Shown here in pieces: positions 1 through 9,600 of a DNA stretch of 64,000 nt. The number at the start of each line of letters is the position of its first letter. Within the stretch, counting starts at the first letter, position 1. Made by a program: the position numbers and the translations under genes. This stretch comes from Hymenobacter sp. BT18 (GTDB lineage Bacteria; Bacteroidota; Bacteroidia; Cytophagales; Hymenobacteraceae). The notes below the pieces were generated by a model, which did not search any database, had not been told where the DNA came from, and worked only from the letters and a program-made list of their open reading frames with translations. The DNA is taken from assembly GCF_012273015.1 (NCBI RefSeq), contig NZ_CP050954.1:1550001-1614000 (forward strand). The letters are read 5' to 3'.

Positions 1-167
1 GGTAGTGCAATTTCCTGATTGGCATAATGCCCCTGCACTGGTTTTCTGGCCAATGCAGGGGCGTTTTTTTCCTGTTTTGGGCTGAAGCCCCCGGAATTTT
101 TCCCCTACTTTGTAAGCTAAGAAGCGCGGCGGCCCGTCGGCGGCGGCCCTTTTTCTACTGCTTACTT

Positions 168-2441
168 ATGAAACGACTCGTACTTTTCCTGCTCTGCTGC
201 CTGCCCTTGCTGGTCCGGGCCCAGAGCATTACGGTACCCAAAGAGCTGCCCTTTGCCGGGCTGAAGCTCACCTTTTCGGATGGGGGCCGCACGGCCGTGC
301 AGCAGAAAGTAGATGCCCTCCGGCGGCACAACGCTTCCTTCCTGGCGCGCGTAGCCCTGGCCGACGCCTACTTCCCCATCATCGACCGGGTACTGCAGGA
401 GAAAGGCGTACCCCTGGATTTCCACTTTCTGGCTATTCAGGAAAGCGGCCTGCAGGGCGACGCCCAGAGCATTCACGATGCCGTAGGCTATTGGCAGTTT
501 AAGCGCGAGGCAGCCCAGGATTACGGGCTGGTAATGAACGACGTGGTTGATGAGCGCAAGCACATTACGGCCGCTACCCGAGCGGCGGCCCAATACCTGA
601 CGCGCAGCAACCAGCAGTACCGCAACTGGCTGAATGCCTTGCTCACCTACAACCTGGGAGCATCCGGAGCCAAACCTTACACCCTGCCCACCGATGCCGG
701 GGCTACGGCCATGGAAATTACGGAGCAGACCCACCCGTACATTCTCACTTTTCTGGCGCACAAGCTAGCGTACGAGCCGGCCTGCGGGCAAAACCCCAAG
801 CCCGCCCTGCTACTGCAGGAGTTTCCGGCGGCACCCGGCCAGGCCCTGCCCGCCGTGGCCGCCACGCTGCACACCAGCCCCGAGGAGCTGGCCCGGCACA
901 ACCGCTGGCTGCTGGCAGGCACTACGGTGCCCACGGACCGGCCCTATACCCTGGTAGTTCCCATCACCGATGCGCTGCAGCTGACGGCCTTGGCCGCCCA
1001 GCAGAAGGACGCCGCTACGGCCCTGGTACACGCCCCCAAGCCCGACCCCGAGCAAGTAGAGTTTGTGCGGGTAAACGGCCTGCGCGCCTTGGTGGCCCTG
1101 CCCGGCGACACCAAAGAAACCTTGGCCAAGCGGGCGGGCCTGAAGGTGCGCAAGCTCATGCAGTACAACGACCTGTTTGCCTTCGACAACATCGTGCCCG
1201 GCCAGGCGTACTTTGTGCAGAAGAAACGCGACAAAGCCGACGTGGAGTACCACGTAGCCCAGCCCGGAGAAAGCGTCACGACGGTGTCGCAGAAATACGG
1301 CTTGCGCGCCAAGGCCATCTGGCACAAGAACCGCATGGCCCGCAACGAAGAATTAAAGCCCGGCCGCCTGCTGTGGCTGCAGCATACCCGCCCCCGCGAA
1401 GTGGCCGTGGAGTATCTGCCCGTAAACAACCCGGCGGCGCTGGCAGCCTTCGAGCGGCCCCATGGCGCCGCAACTCCTGCGCCCAAACCTGCGCCTAAGG
1501 GTGCGCCCAAACCGACCGCCAGCTCCGCCCCCAGCAAAAGCCGCCCGGCCGAAGCCGACGTGTATACGGGCCGTACGGCTGCGGGCCAGCGCGTCATCGA
1601 CGACAATGAGAATGCCGAGGAAGAAGACAGCGTGCAGCGGAAAAAAGGAATAGGCAGCTTGCTGAAAAAGCCCCCCACTGCCACTGCGGCCACCCAACCC
1701 ACCGAAACTGTCGCTCCGGCCGCCTCCGGGGACACGGCTGCTACCGCTGCTGCCCCCAAGGAAGCTGCGCCCGCGCCGAAGACTTTGTACACCGGCCGGC
1801 CGGCGGCACCGGCTCAGCTGCCTCCGGCAGCGCCCGTCGCCGACGAGCCCAGCCAGCCGGCGCCTACAGTGGCGGCCTCACCAACGCCGGCCGCTCCCGC
1901 TGCTTCCGCCCAACCCGCCGTGCCTGCCCCCACCCAACCAGCGCCAGCCGCTGCGACTCCGTCGGTTGCGCCGGCCGCAGCAGCGGCGGTTCCCCCGGCG
2001 GCGCCCGAAACCGCACTTACGCCCACGCCTGCCCCTGCTCCGGCCACCCCGGCTGCTCCCGTCACGGTTGAGCCAGTTCCTGCTAACGGCGTACACGTGG
2101 TTCAGCCTAAGGAAACCCTCTATGGCGTAGCCCGTCGTTATAATCTGCGTCCTGCCGACCTGATTGCCTGGAACAGCCTGCCCGCCAATCCTTCGTTGCG
2201 AATTGGCCAATCCTTGCGGGTCACGGCCCCGGCCGAAGTAGCCCCGACCTCGGCTGTCTCTACTCCGCCAGCAGCTGCGCCCGAAGCTGCGCCCATCAAG
2301 CATACGGTAGCTGCCAAGGAATCCATGTACGGCATTGCCCGCAAGTACGGCGTGACGGTTCAGCAGGTGCAGGAATGGAATAGCAAGCCTGATACGAGCG
2401 TGAAGCTCGGGGAAGTCCTGGTCATTAAAGCAGCTAAATAA
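168..2441 (+). CDS. MltD-like lytic transglycosylase with LysM repeats
   Basis: Predicted periplasmic or outer-membrane murein lytic transglycosylase that cleaves the peptidoglycan glycan strand. The 757-residue product starts with a signal peptide (MKRLVLFLLCCLPLLVRAQ), followed by an SLT/MltD-type catalytic domain at about residues 35-205. The catalytic Glu sits in AIQESGL, and QSIHDAVGYWQF and AAAQYLTR follow as in MltD. LysM modules come at about 390-430, 650-695 and 710-755, joined by a very long Ala/Pro-rich linker (about 440-640). The frame is open from position 27, but the ATG at 168 is chosen because a signal peptide follows it directly. The next gene encodes a related LysM protein, suggesting a small cell-wall cluster. 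Family assignment is secure; the exact number of LysM modules is less so. Confidence 0.87.
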   Translation: MKRLVLFLLCCLPLLVRAQSITVPKELPFAGLKLTFSDGGRTAVQQKVDALRRHNASFLARVALADAYFPIIDRVLQEKGVPLDFHFLAIQESGLQGDAQSIHDAVGYWQFKREAAQDYGLVMNDVVDERKHITAATRAAAQYLTRSNQQYRNWLNALLTYNLGASGAKPYTLPTDAGATAMEITEQTHPYILTFLAHKLAYEPACGQNPKPALLLQEFPAAPGQALPAVAATLHTSPEELARHNRWLLAGTTVPTDRPYTLVVPITDALQLTALAAQQKDAATALVHAPKPDPEQVEFVRVNGLRALVALPGDTKETLAKRAGLKVRKLMQYNDLFAFDNIVPGQAYFVQKKRDKADVEYHVAQPGESVTTVSQKYGLRAKAIWHKNRMARNEELKPGRLLWLQHTRPREVAVEYLPVNNPAALAAFERPHGAATPAPKPAPKGAPKPTASSAPSKSRPAEADVYTGRTAAGQRVIDDNENAEEEDSVQRKKGIGSLLKKPPTATAATQPTETVAPAASGDTAATAAAPKEAAPAPKTLYTGRPAAPAQLPPAAPVADEPSQPAPTVAASPTPAAPAASAQPAVPAPTQPAPAAATPSVAPAAAAAVPPAAPETALTPTPAPAPATPAAPVTVEPVPANGVHVVQPKETLYGVARRYNLRPADLIAWNSLPANPSLRIGQSLRVTAPAEVAPTSAVSTPPAAAPEAAPIKHTVAAKESMYGIARKYGVTVQQVQEWNSKPDTSVKLGEVLVIKAAK

Positions 2442-2484
2442 TTAGGTCTTAGGCACCTTTATCTGGCAGATTTAACCTTACCCA

Positions 2485-3207
2485 ATGCGTTTTTTCTTTC
2501 GATTCCTACTGCTGCTTGGCCTGCTTCCTTATGCAAGCCTAGCCCAAGCGCAGGTCCAGGCGCAAGCTACCTTGCCTGCCTCCCCTCCCCCATTGGCCGA
2601 GGACTCCGTCCGGGCTATGTCGGCCTTGGTGCAAGCCAGCGTCAGGCAGCTGCGCAGCATCTACTGGGAGCCTAACGACGCCCGTTCCGTACAGCTGATT
2701 GAGGCAGCCCTGAAAGACATTCCGGCCTTCAACCAGCGCCTTAGTGCCTATACTACCAGCCTCCCCCGCGAGCAGCAGCAGCAACTGGCCCAGCGGCTGC
2801 GCCAACAGCCCTGGCAGGTAGAGCTACAGACCTTGCTGCGTAGCCCTCAATACCGCAATTTCGATGCTCGGGCGGCCAAAAACCCCGCCCTGAAGGCCGC
2901 CGCCGCGCGGTTGCAGGCTGCTTCTTTCTTTGGCCCCACGCATGCGGCCCCGGCTCCGGCGGTAGCGGCGGCTACCCCTACGCCAGCCCCGGCCGCGCCG
3001 GTTCCTGTGAAGTCAGCTCCAGCCGCCGTGCCAGAAGTTTCGAAACCGACAACGGCCCGGCTCCAGCACACCGTGCAAAAGGGCGAAACGCTGTTCAGCA
3101 TTGCCCGGCGGTACGGCGTAAAGCCCAAGCAGATCCAGGAATGGAATGCCAAAGCCGATAACGGCGTAAAAATCGGGGAAGTCTTGGCAGTAGAGCCGGC
3201 CCGCTAG
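2485..3207 (+). CDS. Secreted LysM-domain protein
   Basis: Protein of 240 residues with an N-terminal signal peptide (MRFFFRFLLLLGLLPYASLA), an unassigned helical region (about 40-145), a Pro/Ala-rich linker and one C-terminal LysM module (about 192-238, LFSIARRYGVKPKQIQEWNA). The module closely resembles the last LysM of the upstream transglycosylase, which points to duplication of this segment. It lies 43 bp downstream of that gene on the same strand and is followed by a strong terminator, so the two are probably co-transcribed. Likely role is non-catalytic peptidoglycan binding or assistance to the transglycosylase; no enzymatic domain is visible. Confidence 0.8.
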   Translation: MRFFFRFLLLLGLLPYASLAQAQVQAQATLPASPPPLAEDSVRAMSALVQASVRQLRSIYWEPNDARSVQLIEAALKDIPAFNQRLSAYTTSLPREQQQQLAQRLRQQPWQVELQTLLRSPQYRNFDARAAKNPALKAAAARLQAASFFGPTHAAPAPAVAAATPTPAPAAPVPVKSAPAAVPEVSKPTTARLQHTVQKGETLFSIARRYGVKPKQIQEWNAKADNGVKIGEVLAVEPAR

Positions 3208-3241
3208 CCCGGAGCCTTCTTCTCTAGGTAGTATTAAAAGC

Positions 3242-3273
3242 AAACAGCCTTTCTCCGCGGAGAAAGGCTGTTT
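3242..3273. terminator. Palindromic terminator
   Basis: A 32-nt perfect palindrome, AAACAGCCTTTCTCCG with its complement, lies 34 bp after the LysM gene stop and 22 bp before the stop of the minus-strand PID-CTERM gene. It can end both convergent transcripts. Confidence 0.8.
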
Positions 3274-3295
3274 GGCTTAGCATAGAACCGGCATA

Positions 3296-3487
3296 TTAGC
3301 GAGCCGGGCGGCGCAGGTGTCGAATACCTACCGCAGCCCCGGCCGCCAGCAGCAGGCTTACGCCCCCATCAATGGGAACTGTGGTTGGGTTATCGGGTTG
3401 TGGGCCTCCTTCGGGTGGGGAGCCTTGGGCGAAAAGGGGCTGTGCCGCCAGCAGGGTCAGCACGAGCAAGAGCCAGCGAAAATGCAT
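3296..3487 (-). CDS. PID-CTERM small sorted protein
   Basis: A 63-residue protein with a signal peptide (MHFRWLLLVLTLLAAQPLFA), a short Gly/Pro-rich linker, the tripeptide PID in TTVPIDGG, a hydrophobic segment (SLLLAAGAAVGI) and a basic tail (RHLRRPAR). This tripartite C-terminus matches the PID-CTERM putative sorting signal of Cytophagales, analogous to PEP-CTERM. There is almost no protein left besides the signals, so its role is unknown. It starts 17 bp downstream of the T9SS protein stop on the same strand and is probably transcribed with it. Confidence 0.75.
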   Translation of the reverse strand: MHFRWLLLVLTLLAAQPLFAQGSPPEGGPQPDNPTTVPIDGGVSLLLAAGAAVGIRHLRRPAR

Positions 3488-3504
3488 GTCTGAGAAAAAG
3501 CTTG

Positions 3505-6372
3505 TTAGCGAATAACTAGTTTATGGGCCAACACCCCGCCTGCGGTGTGCAATTGGGCCGTGTAAACGCCGGCGGGCAACTGTGGCAGCGCCAGTGTCTG
3601 GCGTACACTTCCCTGGGGTGCCGTCAGCGTTTGCGTATGTACCACCTGCCCCAGGCTGTTGAGTAGTTGGAAGCTCAACGCTCCGGACGGCAGGCCATAG
3701 GCTTCCAGCGTCACCGCCTCGCCCGTTGTTGGGTTGGGATACAGCATCAATGAGCCAACGGCTGCAGTTGGCCGGGTAGCCAGGGGTGCCTGCACGCCCA
3801 GGTGCAGCACAAAGCGCTGGGCCGTGGTACCCTGGGGCAGCTCCACCGTGAGGGCACCCTGACGAAGGTTGTGCCAGTAGCCAGCCTGCTTGTCTTCCAG
3901 CCACAGGCCTTCCGTCGCCGCAAAATTTTCGAGTTGCAGGGGCCGCAGCGTGTAGCGTCCCGCCGCCGGCACCTGAATAGCCATGGTCAGCTGCTGGGGT
4001 TGAGAATCGGCGGGTAAGCCCTGCACGGCCAGTAGCTCGGTTGCACTACGCATCTGATACAAGGACGGGCCGCTGGGCTGCAGCTTAAAGGCGTCGTACT
4101 TTCCGTCGAATGCGGCGGTAGCGCCCTCCTGACGGTACGTGTAGAAGACATCCGCCGGTTCGGCATCAGCGGGAGCATCGGCGGGCGCCAGCGCCAGGGC
4201 CAGCAAGGGGCGCGTTTCGGCTCGGCGCTGCAGAACGTTTGGCTGGAGCGTGGTTTCGCGGTGGATGTTGCGCAAAGGCAAGGTGGGCGTACCGGCATTG
4301 GCCCGCACGAAAAAGCTCTGTCCCATGCTGATGAGATGGGCCCGCGACGCCCCTACTCCATTCACGTAAGCCACGTAGCGCCCCGTGTACTTGCCCGTAG
4401 ACTGATAGAGGTACGCCGCCGCGTCGATACCGGCAGGCAGCGTCACCAGGTCCCAGTTCAGGGGTGAAGGATAGGGGTTGCCAACCAGGTTCCAGCCCTG
4501 GCCAGTAATACCACGCGTCAGGGGCACGTCATAGTTGCCATTGTGCAGGGGGCCAACGAAGGTGAGCACCCCAGGCGTGGTATGCACGGTGTAGCCTTGG
4601 CCGGCCGTCATCTGGTCCGTGGCGGCCGCCGGGGAAGCCCACCCCGCGCTGAAGCTACTGGCGGCCCCGCCCGTCAGGCGGGTTTCATCGTAGGCAAACA
4701 CCGTCGGGTATGGCTTCACCGCACCAGGGTTGGCGGCCACGTTATAGGCGGGGTTGAGCACGGGTGCCGTTCCGCCCGCTACTTGCAGGCTGCTGAACGG
4801 CGCTCCGCTTACTGGGGAACTCAGGTGGCGGTACCCCACCGAAGGATTGACGCTGCCATCAATGTAGCGCTGCACCCGCACCGGCCCCACAACGCCGCCG
4901 GTACCATTGTTGTACACCGATGCCGTCCCGTCCGCATTCGACTTTAAGGTCAACTGATGGCCATTCGTATTCAGCACGCCGCCGAGCGTGAGCAGGCCAC
5001 GCACTTCGGTGGTGGCCGCCAGCCGGGCCCCGGCTCCATTAATGCTCAGGTTCAAAAAGCTCAGCGGGGAGTCACTTTCAATGTCGTCCAGCGTGGCCCC
5101 GGCTATGCTCACGATTCCCTGCTGGTGGTTGAAGGTACCGTGGTTGACGAACTTGCCTCCCACGGTAAAAACGGTATTGGGCGTGCCGCTAAATGTGAAG
5201 GTAGCCCCCACCCCAATGGTGATGTTGCGGACTCCATTGGTGCTGCCCTTATACTCGGGGCTGAATGGAGTGCCGGCCGGAATAACCACGTCGTACCCAA
5301 ACTCGGGCACCGTGCCGCAGCGCCAGTTGGCCGGGTCGCGCCAGTCGCTCGACACAATGCCGGTCCACACGTTGGAGCCGTCCCCGCTGATGTTGACATC
5401 TGCCTGGGCATCGGCGTGCAGGCCGGTTACGGCATCGGTTACGCGTACTGTGTACGTGGTTGTCTGCTCGGGCAGGGCTTTCACGACCGGGCCGTCAGTC
5501 AGGTTCAGCCCGGCGCTTGGCGACCAGCTGTAGCGCAGGGCCGGCGCCACGGGCGCCTCCGACTGTACCCAGGTGGGCTTAGTTGAGCCTAAGCCAAGTT
5601 GGGCATACAACGCCGCCGAGGTGCTGTTGCCCAGGGTCTCGCCGCTGCCTTCATCTGCGTGATAGTAGGCCACCAGCCCGGCCGCTGCCGGGGACACCAC
5701 CTGGCCGTAGTATTTCGTGAGGTCTGCCTCAGAGCGCGCTATGTTCCACACGCGTATTTCGTCGGCTTGGCCTTTCAGGAATTCGCCGTAGCCCGGCTGC
5801 GTGCCTACACTCAGCGGATTGCTGTTGGTGGCAATGGTGCCCGTCTGGGCCTGGTCGAGGCGCTTCACCCCATCAATGAACAGCTTTACGCGCTGCCCGT
5901 CGTAGGTGGCGGCCAGGTGGTGCCACGCGCCCCGGTACTGGCTGTAAGGCACCGAGAAAATGCGCCAGGCCCCGTTCAGGTGCAGGTAGAAAACCAGGTC
6001 GCTCCAATTGTTATCGGTGCGCGGGAAGATGTAGCCGGTGTTCTGGCTGAACGACGACTTGCACACCACGTTCTGCACGTTGTAAGCGGTAGACGCAGAG
6101 GCGTTCAGCCAGGCCTCAATGGTAATGGCCGAGCTGATATCCAGCGCCGCATCGTGCGCAACCCTGGCAAAGTCATCCGTCCCATCAAACTGCAGGGCAG
6201 AACCAGCGGAGAAATTGGCGACGGAAGCAGTAGCCGTCAGCGTGGCCTGCCGGTTGTCGCAGAGCACGACGGAGGTAGGCGACACACTTACCTGCGGCCC
6301 CGTTTGGGCCAGCGCCACCAAGGGTCCTAGCAACAGGACGCTTGCCAGCGGTACTCGTAAGCTTGTTTTCAT
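3505..6372 (-). CDS. Large T9SS-exported surface protein with LamG-like domain
   Basis: A 955-residue exported protein. It has a signal peptide after the ATG at 6372 (the frame stays open to 6495, but only this start leads directly into MKTSLRVPLASVLLLGP), a concanavalin A/LamG-type domain at about residues 55-215 (FDGTDDFARVAHDAALDIS, WHHLAATYDGQRVKLFIDG), an Ig-like stretch ending in TYTVRVTDA, a long beta-rich middle, and a type A T9SS C-terminal domain of about 80 residues (LYPNPTTGEAVTLEAYG ... LPAGVYTAQLHTAGGVLAHKLVIR). The CTD directs passage through the type IX system and attachment to or release from the cell surface. Ligand unknown; LamG folds commonly bind carbohydrates. Confidence 0.85.
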   Translation of the reverse strand: MKTSLRVPLASVLLLGPLVALAQTGPQVSVSPTSVVLCDNRQATLTATASVANFSAGSALQFDGTDDFARVAHDAALDISSAITIEAWLNASASTAYNVQNVVCKSSFSQNTGYIFPRTDNNWSDLVFYLHLNGAWRIFSVPYSQYRGAWHHLAATYDGQRVKLFIDGVKRLDQAQTGTIATNSNPLSVGTQPGYGEFLKGQADEIRVWNIARSEADLTKYYGQVVSPAAAGLVAYYHADEGSGETLGNSTSAALYAQLGLGSTKPTWVQSEAPVAPALRYSWSPSAGLNLTDGPVVKALPEQTTTYTVRVTDAVTGLHADAQADVNISGDGSNVWTGIVSSDWRDPANWRCGTVPEFGYDVVIPAGTPFSPEYKGSTNGVRNITIGVGATFTFSGTPNTVFTVGGKFVNHGTFNHQQGIVSIAGATLDDIESDSPLSFLNLSINGAGARLAATTEVRGLLTLGGVLNTNGHQLTLKSNADGTASVYNNGTGGVVGPVRVQRYIDGSVNPSVGYRHLSSPVSGAPFSSLQVAGGTAPVLNPAYNVAANPGAVKPYPTVFAYDETRLTGGAASSFSAGWASPAAATDQMTAGQGYTVHTTPGVLTFVGPLHNGNYDVPLTRGITGQGWNLVGNPYPSPLNWDLVTLPAGIDAAAYLYQSTGKYTGRYVAYVNGVGASRAHLISMGQSFFVRANAGTPTLPLRNIHRETTLQPNVLQRRAETRPLLALALAPADAPADAEPADVFYTYRQEGATAAFDGKYDAFKLQPSGPSLYQMRSATELLAVQGLPADSQPQQLTMAIQVPAAGRYTLRPLQLENFAATEGLWLEDKQAGYWHNLRQGALTVELPQGTTAQRFVLHLGVQAPLATRPTAAVGSLMLYPNPTTGEAVTLEAYGLPSGALSFQLLNSLGQVVHTQTLTAPQGSVRQTLALPQLPAGVYTAQLHTAGGVLAHKLVIR

Positions 6373-6614
6373 AGAAGAGGTAAAAGGGCGTTTTGTGCCG
6401 CGCTGCTGGTAGCAGAATTCGGCGGCACAAAAATGCGCCGGCCCCAGGCAGCCCTTATACCCACTTTGGGTGGTAGCCTCGCGCTGCCTGCTCACATGAG
6501 TATGTGAACTCTAAGCCGGGAAAGGCCGCTTTCCGGTTTTCGGGAGGCAGCGCCCTACTGGTGATACGCCAAAATCCCTTGCCGCGCAACCTTTCCCGGC
6601 CACCAATTCGTGGG

Positions 6615-6622
6615 TAACTTTA
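6615..6622 (+). promoter_or_regulatory. Possible dnaE promoter -7 element
   Basis: TAACTTTA differs by one base from the Bacteroidota -7 consensus TAnnTTTG and lies 41 bp before the dnaE ATG. No clear -33 element was located. Confidence 0.3.
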
Positions 6623-6663
6623 CCTGATGCTTGGGCCCACTCACGGGCCGGAGCGTGTTGCCC

Positions 6664-9600
6664 ATGCCCGTTTTCTCGCACCTGCACTGCCACACTCAAT
6701 ATTCCCTGCTCGATGGTCAGGCCAGCATATCGGCTTTGATGAAAAAGGCCCAGGCTGATGGAATGCCCGCCGTAGCCCTCACCGACCACGGCAACATGTT
6801 CGGGGCGTTCAACTTTGTAGCGGAGGCCAATAAGTACAATGTGAAGCCCATTGTCGGCTGCGAGTTCTATTTGGTGGAAGACCGGCACAAGAAAAGCTTT
6901 AGCCGGGAAAAGGGCGAGCGGGACGTGCGCCACCACCAGCTGCTACTCGCCAAAGACCAGGCCGGCTACCAGAACCTGGCCAAGCTCTGCTCCATGAGCT
7001 TTATCGAGGGTGTGTACTCCAAGTATCCGCGTATCGACAAGGAACTGCTGCTGCAATACCACGAGGGCCTGATTGCCACGTCCTGCTGCATTGGGGCGGA
7101 AATTCCGCAGGCCCTGCTCTGGAAGTCGGAGGAGGAAGCCGAGGAGCTGCTGAAGTGGTGGCTCGATGTATTCGGCGAGGATTACTACCTGGAGATTCAG
7201 CGCCACGGCCTAAAGAACATCGACAACACGGGTAAAAGCCAGGAGGACCTCAACCAGGTGCTGCTGCGCTGGGCCCAGAAATACAACATCAAGGTTATCT
7301 GCACCAACGACTCCCACTACGTGGAGCAGACCGACTTTGCCCCCCACGATATTCTGCTGTGCGTGAACACCGGCGAGGAGCACAGCATCCCCGTGGGCGA
7401 CTTCCAGACGAAGTACTTCCGGCTGATGTCCCAGGACAACAAGGTGCTCTACGACCACCTCGATAACCTGCGCCCCCTGGCTGCCTCCGACGACCAGGTA
7501 CGCCGCCAACTCATGCGCATCGATGAGGAAGCGCAGATGCCCAAGCCCCGGGCCCGCTTTGGTTTCCCCAACGACCAGTTCTACTTCAAGAACCAGGAGG
7601 AGATGAACCGCCTGTTCCGGGACGTGCCGGAAAGCGTGGATAACACCAATGAGATTGTGGACAAGATTACCCCGCCCAAGCTGCAGCGGGATATTCTGCT
7701 TCCCAACTTCCCCCTCCCGCCCGAGCACCCCACCGCCGATGCTTTTCTGCGCCACCTGACGTACAAAGGCGCCTTTGAAGGCCCTAAGCGGCGCTACGCT
7801 GAGCGCACCCCGGAGATTGAGGAGCGCCTCGACTACGAGTTGCGCGTGATTGAAACCATGGGGTTTGCCGGCTACTTTCTCATCACCCAGGACTTCATCA
7901 ACCACGGCCGCAACATCGGGGTGGCCGTAGGACCCGGCCGGGGCTCGGCGGCGGGCTCGGCAGTAGCCTACTGCATCGGCATCACCAACATCGACCCGAT
8001 CAAGTACTCCCTGCTGTTTGAGCGTTTCCTGAACCCGGAGCGCGTATCCATGCCCGATATCGACATTGACTTTGACGACGTAAACCGCCAGAAAGTCATC
8101 GACTACGTGGTAGATAAATACGGCAAAACGCAGGTTGCCCAGATTATCACCTTCGGTACCATGGCCGCCAAGTCCAGCATCAAGGACGTGGCCCGGGCTA
8201 TGGATTTGCCCCTGCCCCAGGCCAACGACCTGGTGAAAATGGTGCCCGACCAAGTGGGCACTACCCTGACCAAGGCCTTTGCCGAAAACCAGGAGCTGGA
8301 CATGATCCGGCGCGACGAGGCCCCCGACAACCTGCGCGGGCAGATTCTGCGCCTGGCTACCCAGCTCGAAGGCTCGGTGCGCAACACGGGCATTCACGCC
8401 GCCGGCGTCATCATTGCCCCCGACGACATCACCAAGTACATTCCCGTCTCCACCTCCAAGGACTCGGACCTGCTCGTGACGCAGTTCGACGGCAAGGTGA
8501 TTGAGAGTGCCGGGATGCTGAAGATGGACTTCCTGGGCCTGAAAACCCTGACCATCATCGTGGATGCTATCAACCTGATCGAGCAAAACCACGGCGTCAA
8601 AATCGACATCGACGAAATTCCGATTGACGACCCCAAGACCTACGAGCTGTACCAGCGCGGCGACACCATCGGCACGTTCCAGTTCGAGTCGGAAGGCATG
8701 CGCATGTACCTCAAGGACCTAAAGCCCACCAACATTGAGGACCTAATTGCCATGAACGCCCTGTACCGGCCGGGACCTATGCAGTTCATTCCCAACTTCA
8801 TCAACCGCAAGCACGGCCGCGAGCCGGTGGAATACCCGCACGAGCTGCTGGAGCCCATCCTGAACTACTCCCAGGGCATCATGGTGTACCAGGAGCAGAT
8901 TATGCAGGCCGCTCAGATCTTGGCCGGCTACTCCCTGGGCGGCGCCGATTTGCTGCGCCGCGCTATGGGGAAAAAGGACATGAAGAAGATGGCCCAGGAA
9001 CGGGAGAAGTTTGTGGAAGGCGCCAAGAAGCTGCACAACATCCCCGCCAAGAAGGCTTCGGAGGTATTCGACGTGATGGAGAAGTTCGCGGCCTACGGCT
9101 TCAACCGCTCCCACTCGGCTGCCTATTCCGTGGTGGCTTACCAGACCGGCTACCTCAAGGCCAACTACCCCGCCGAGTACATGGCTGCGGTGCTCACCAA
9201 CAACATGGGCGACATCAAGAAGGTGACCTTCTTCATTGAGGAAGCCCGTAAGCAGGGCGTGCCCGTACTGGGACCCGACGTGAACGAATCCATCCTGAAG
9301 TTCAACGTGAACAAGCAGGGGCAAATTCGTTTTGGCATGGCCGCGGTAAAGGGTGCCGGCGAAGCGGCCATCGAGAATATCGTGCAGGAGCGTATGAAAA
9401 AGGGTCCCTTCACCGACATCTTCGACTTCTCCAAGCGCGTGAACCTGCGGGCCGTCAACAAGAAAACCTTTGAAAGTCTGGCCTTATCGGGGGCCTTCGA
9501 TTCATTTGAACGCTACCACCGGCGGCAGTTCCTCGAAGCTCCGAGCGGCGACCAGAACCTGATTGAAAAGGCCGTGCGCATGGGCCAGCAGTACCAGGCT

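Noticed and set aside
27..167. N-terminal extension of the lytic transglycosylase
   Set aside because: The added residues precede a perfect signal peptide and are of unlikely composition, so the start at 168 was taken.
7210..8592. 460-codon minus-strand frame inside dnaE
   Set aside because: Antisense shadow of a conserved polymerase gene with no independent evidence.
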